From Roseiarcus sp963721905 (lineage in GTDB: Bacteria > Pseudomonadota > Alphaproteobacteria > Rhizobiales > Beijerinckiaceae), in the NCBI GenBank assembly GCA_963721905.1, contig CAVRMF010000002.1:1-64000 (forward strand): a stretch of 64,000 bases of DNA, read 5' to 3'. The translations under genes were made by a program, and so were the position numbers. The notes under the pieces are model-generated. The model saw nothing but the letters and a program-made list of their open reading frames with translations. It was not told the DNA's origin and made no database searches. Positions 63,127 through 64,000 of this stretch are shown here, one piece after another (the stretch's first letter is position 1; every line of letters begins with the position of its first letter).

Positions 63127-64000
63127 TTGCGGTACTCGGCCTCACTTTTGACCTTGGAAAAGCAGACTGGCGCCGGATCAATCCGGCGACGCCACGCGGA
63201 AGCGCAATCTATTGCGTCCCGGCCAAAAGCGATCGTCGAGGCGCTGTTCCACCCCGCGGTCGTCGCGTGGTTCGCAGAGCGGTTTATCGCGCCGACCCCT
63301 GCCCAGGCGGACGCGTGGCCGGCGATCAAGGCTCGCCGCCACACGTTGATTTCCGCCCCGACCGGCTCAGGCAAGACGCTCGCGGCGTTCCTTGCGGCCA
63401 TCGATGACCTGATCCGGCAGGGGCTGGAAGGACGTCTGACCGACGCGACCCAGGTGGTCTATGTCTCGCCGCTGAAGGCCCTGTCGAACGACATTCATCG
63501 CAATCTCGAGGAGCCTCTGGCCGGCATCCGGGAGGAACTCCTGCGGAGGGGACTGCCTGATGTCGAGATCCGTACCTGGGTGCGGACCGGCGATACGCCG
63601 ACCTCCGAGCGCGAGCGGATGCGCCGGCGGCCGCCGCATATCCTCGTCACGACGCCGGAGTCGCTTTACGTTCTGCTCGGCTCGGAGTTCCGGCCGCAAG
63701 ATGCTGGCGACAGCGCGCACGGCAATCGTCGACGAAATCCATGCGATCGCCCCGAACAAGCGCGGCGCGCACCTGACGCTCTCCCTCGAACGGCTCGCCG
63801 CTCTCAGCGGCGACCAGCTGCTGCGCATCGGCCTGTCCGCCACCCAAAATCCGGTTAGCGCCGTTGGGCATTTCCTGGTTGGCGCCGCTTCGGACGGCGC
63901 ACCTGCCGATGAGCCGGCGATCGTCGATACCGGGCACCAGCGCCCGCGGGACCTCGGTCTCGAGTTGCCCGAATCTCCGCTGGAGGCGGTGATGTCGGGC
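63127..64000 (+). pseudogene. lhr: Lhr-like superfamily II helicase, 5' part, frameshifted and cut by the window end
   Basis: About 185 codons are read in frame 1: PTPAQADAWPAIKARRHTLI, Walker A SAPTGSGKTLAAFLAAI, VVYVSPLKALSNDIHRNLEE, TGDTPTSERERMRRRPPHIL and VTTPESLYVLLGSE. Near 63,688 an extra T moves the continuation into frame 2: SGRKMLATARTAIVDEIHAI, with the DEIH Walker B, then KRGAHLTLSLERLAAL and LRIGLSATQNP to the edge. Lhr helicases are about 800-1,500 residues and act in DNA repair or RNA handling. The start is uncertain. If the extra base is an error the gene is intact here. Confidence 0.75.

Overview
The window looks like chromosome of a GC-rich alphaproteobacterium, most likely of the order Hyphomicrobiales (Rhizobiales). 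The reasons are the rhizobial-type sugar ABC transporters, a mocDE-like oxygenase pair, a DUF3018/MazF-type toxin-antitoxin pair, a KAP NTPase, and the set of insertion-sequence families. The genus is not decidable from the sequence alone; a methylotroph/Beijerinckiaceae-like host is only a guess.

Layout. (1) 1-12,000 is a mobile-element graveyard that ends at a tRNA-Gly(GCC) gene (12,029-12,103, minus). It holds an IS66 element, an AT-richer unknown membrane gene, an IS1595 element, and a dead group II intron. The intron contains an IS110-family element, which is itself split by two tandem IS630 elements. (2) 12,282-21,608 is a four-gene RND efflux operon (membrane-fusion protein, two RND pumps, outer-membrane lipoprotein); the second pump carries a frameshift. 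(3) 21,603-27,400 holds a KAP NTPase, a divergent calpain-like protease, a frameshifted M17 aminopeptidase and a MazE/MazF pair with a 16-bp palindromic operator. (4) 27,411-40,479 is a sugar/polyol locus: a serine hydrolase, two complete ABC importers on the minus strand, a LacI regulator, and a divergent mocD-mocE-SDR-SDR set. The two importers start from near-identical promoter/operator blocks with GGAA-N6-TTCC sites. The most economical reading is uptake and oxidative demethylation or catabolism of an inositol-like or rhizopine-like compound. (5) 41,000-48,900 holds an ankyrin-repeat gene broken by three unrelated insertion sequences (IS5, IS4, IS1182), each precisely removable on paper, then a gene-poor stretch and two tandem paralogous small membrane proteins. 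(6) 49,000-53,950 is scattered: a glycosyltransferase, methylmalonate-semialdehyde dehydrogenase (mmsA/iolA), a Uma2-type nuclease, an SDR and small unknowns. (7) 54,045-59,190 is a five-gene ABC exporter operon of the ybhGFSR type with the two ATPase domains on separate genes. (8) 59,294-64,000 has two abutting ISAs1 elements, an old-yellow-enzyme family oxidoreductase and the start of an lhr-like helicase.

Several conserved genes (mdtC-like pump, M17 peptidase, lhr) are each broken by one apparent extra base. This may be sequencing error rather than decay and should be kept in mind when reading the pseudogene calls.
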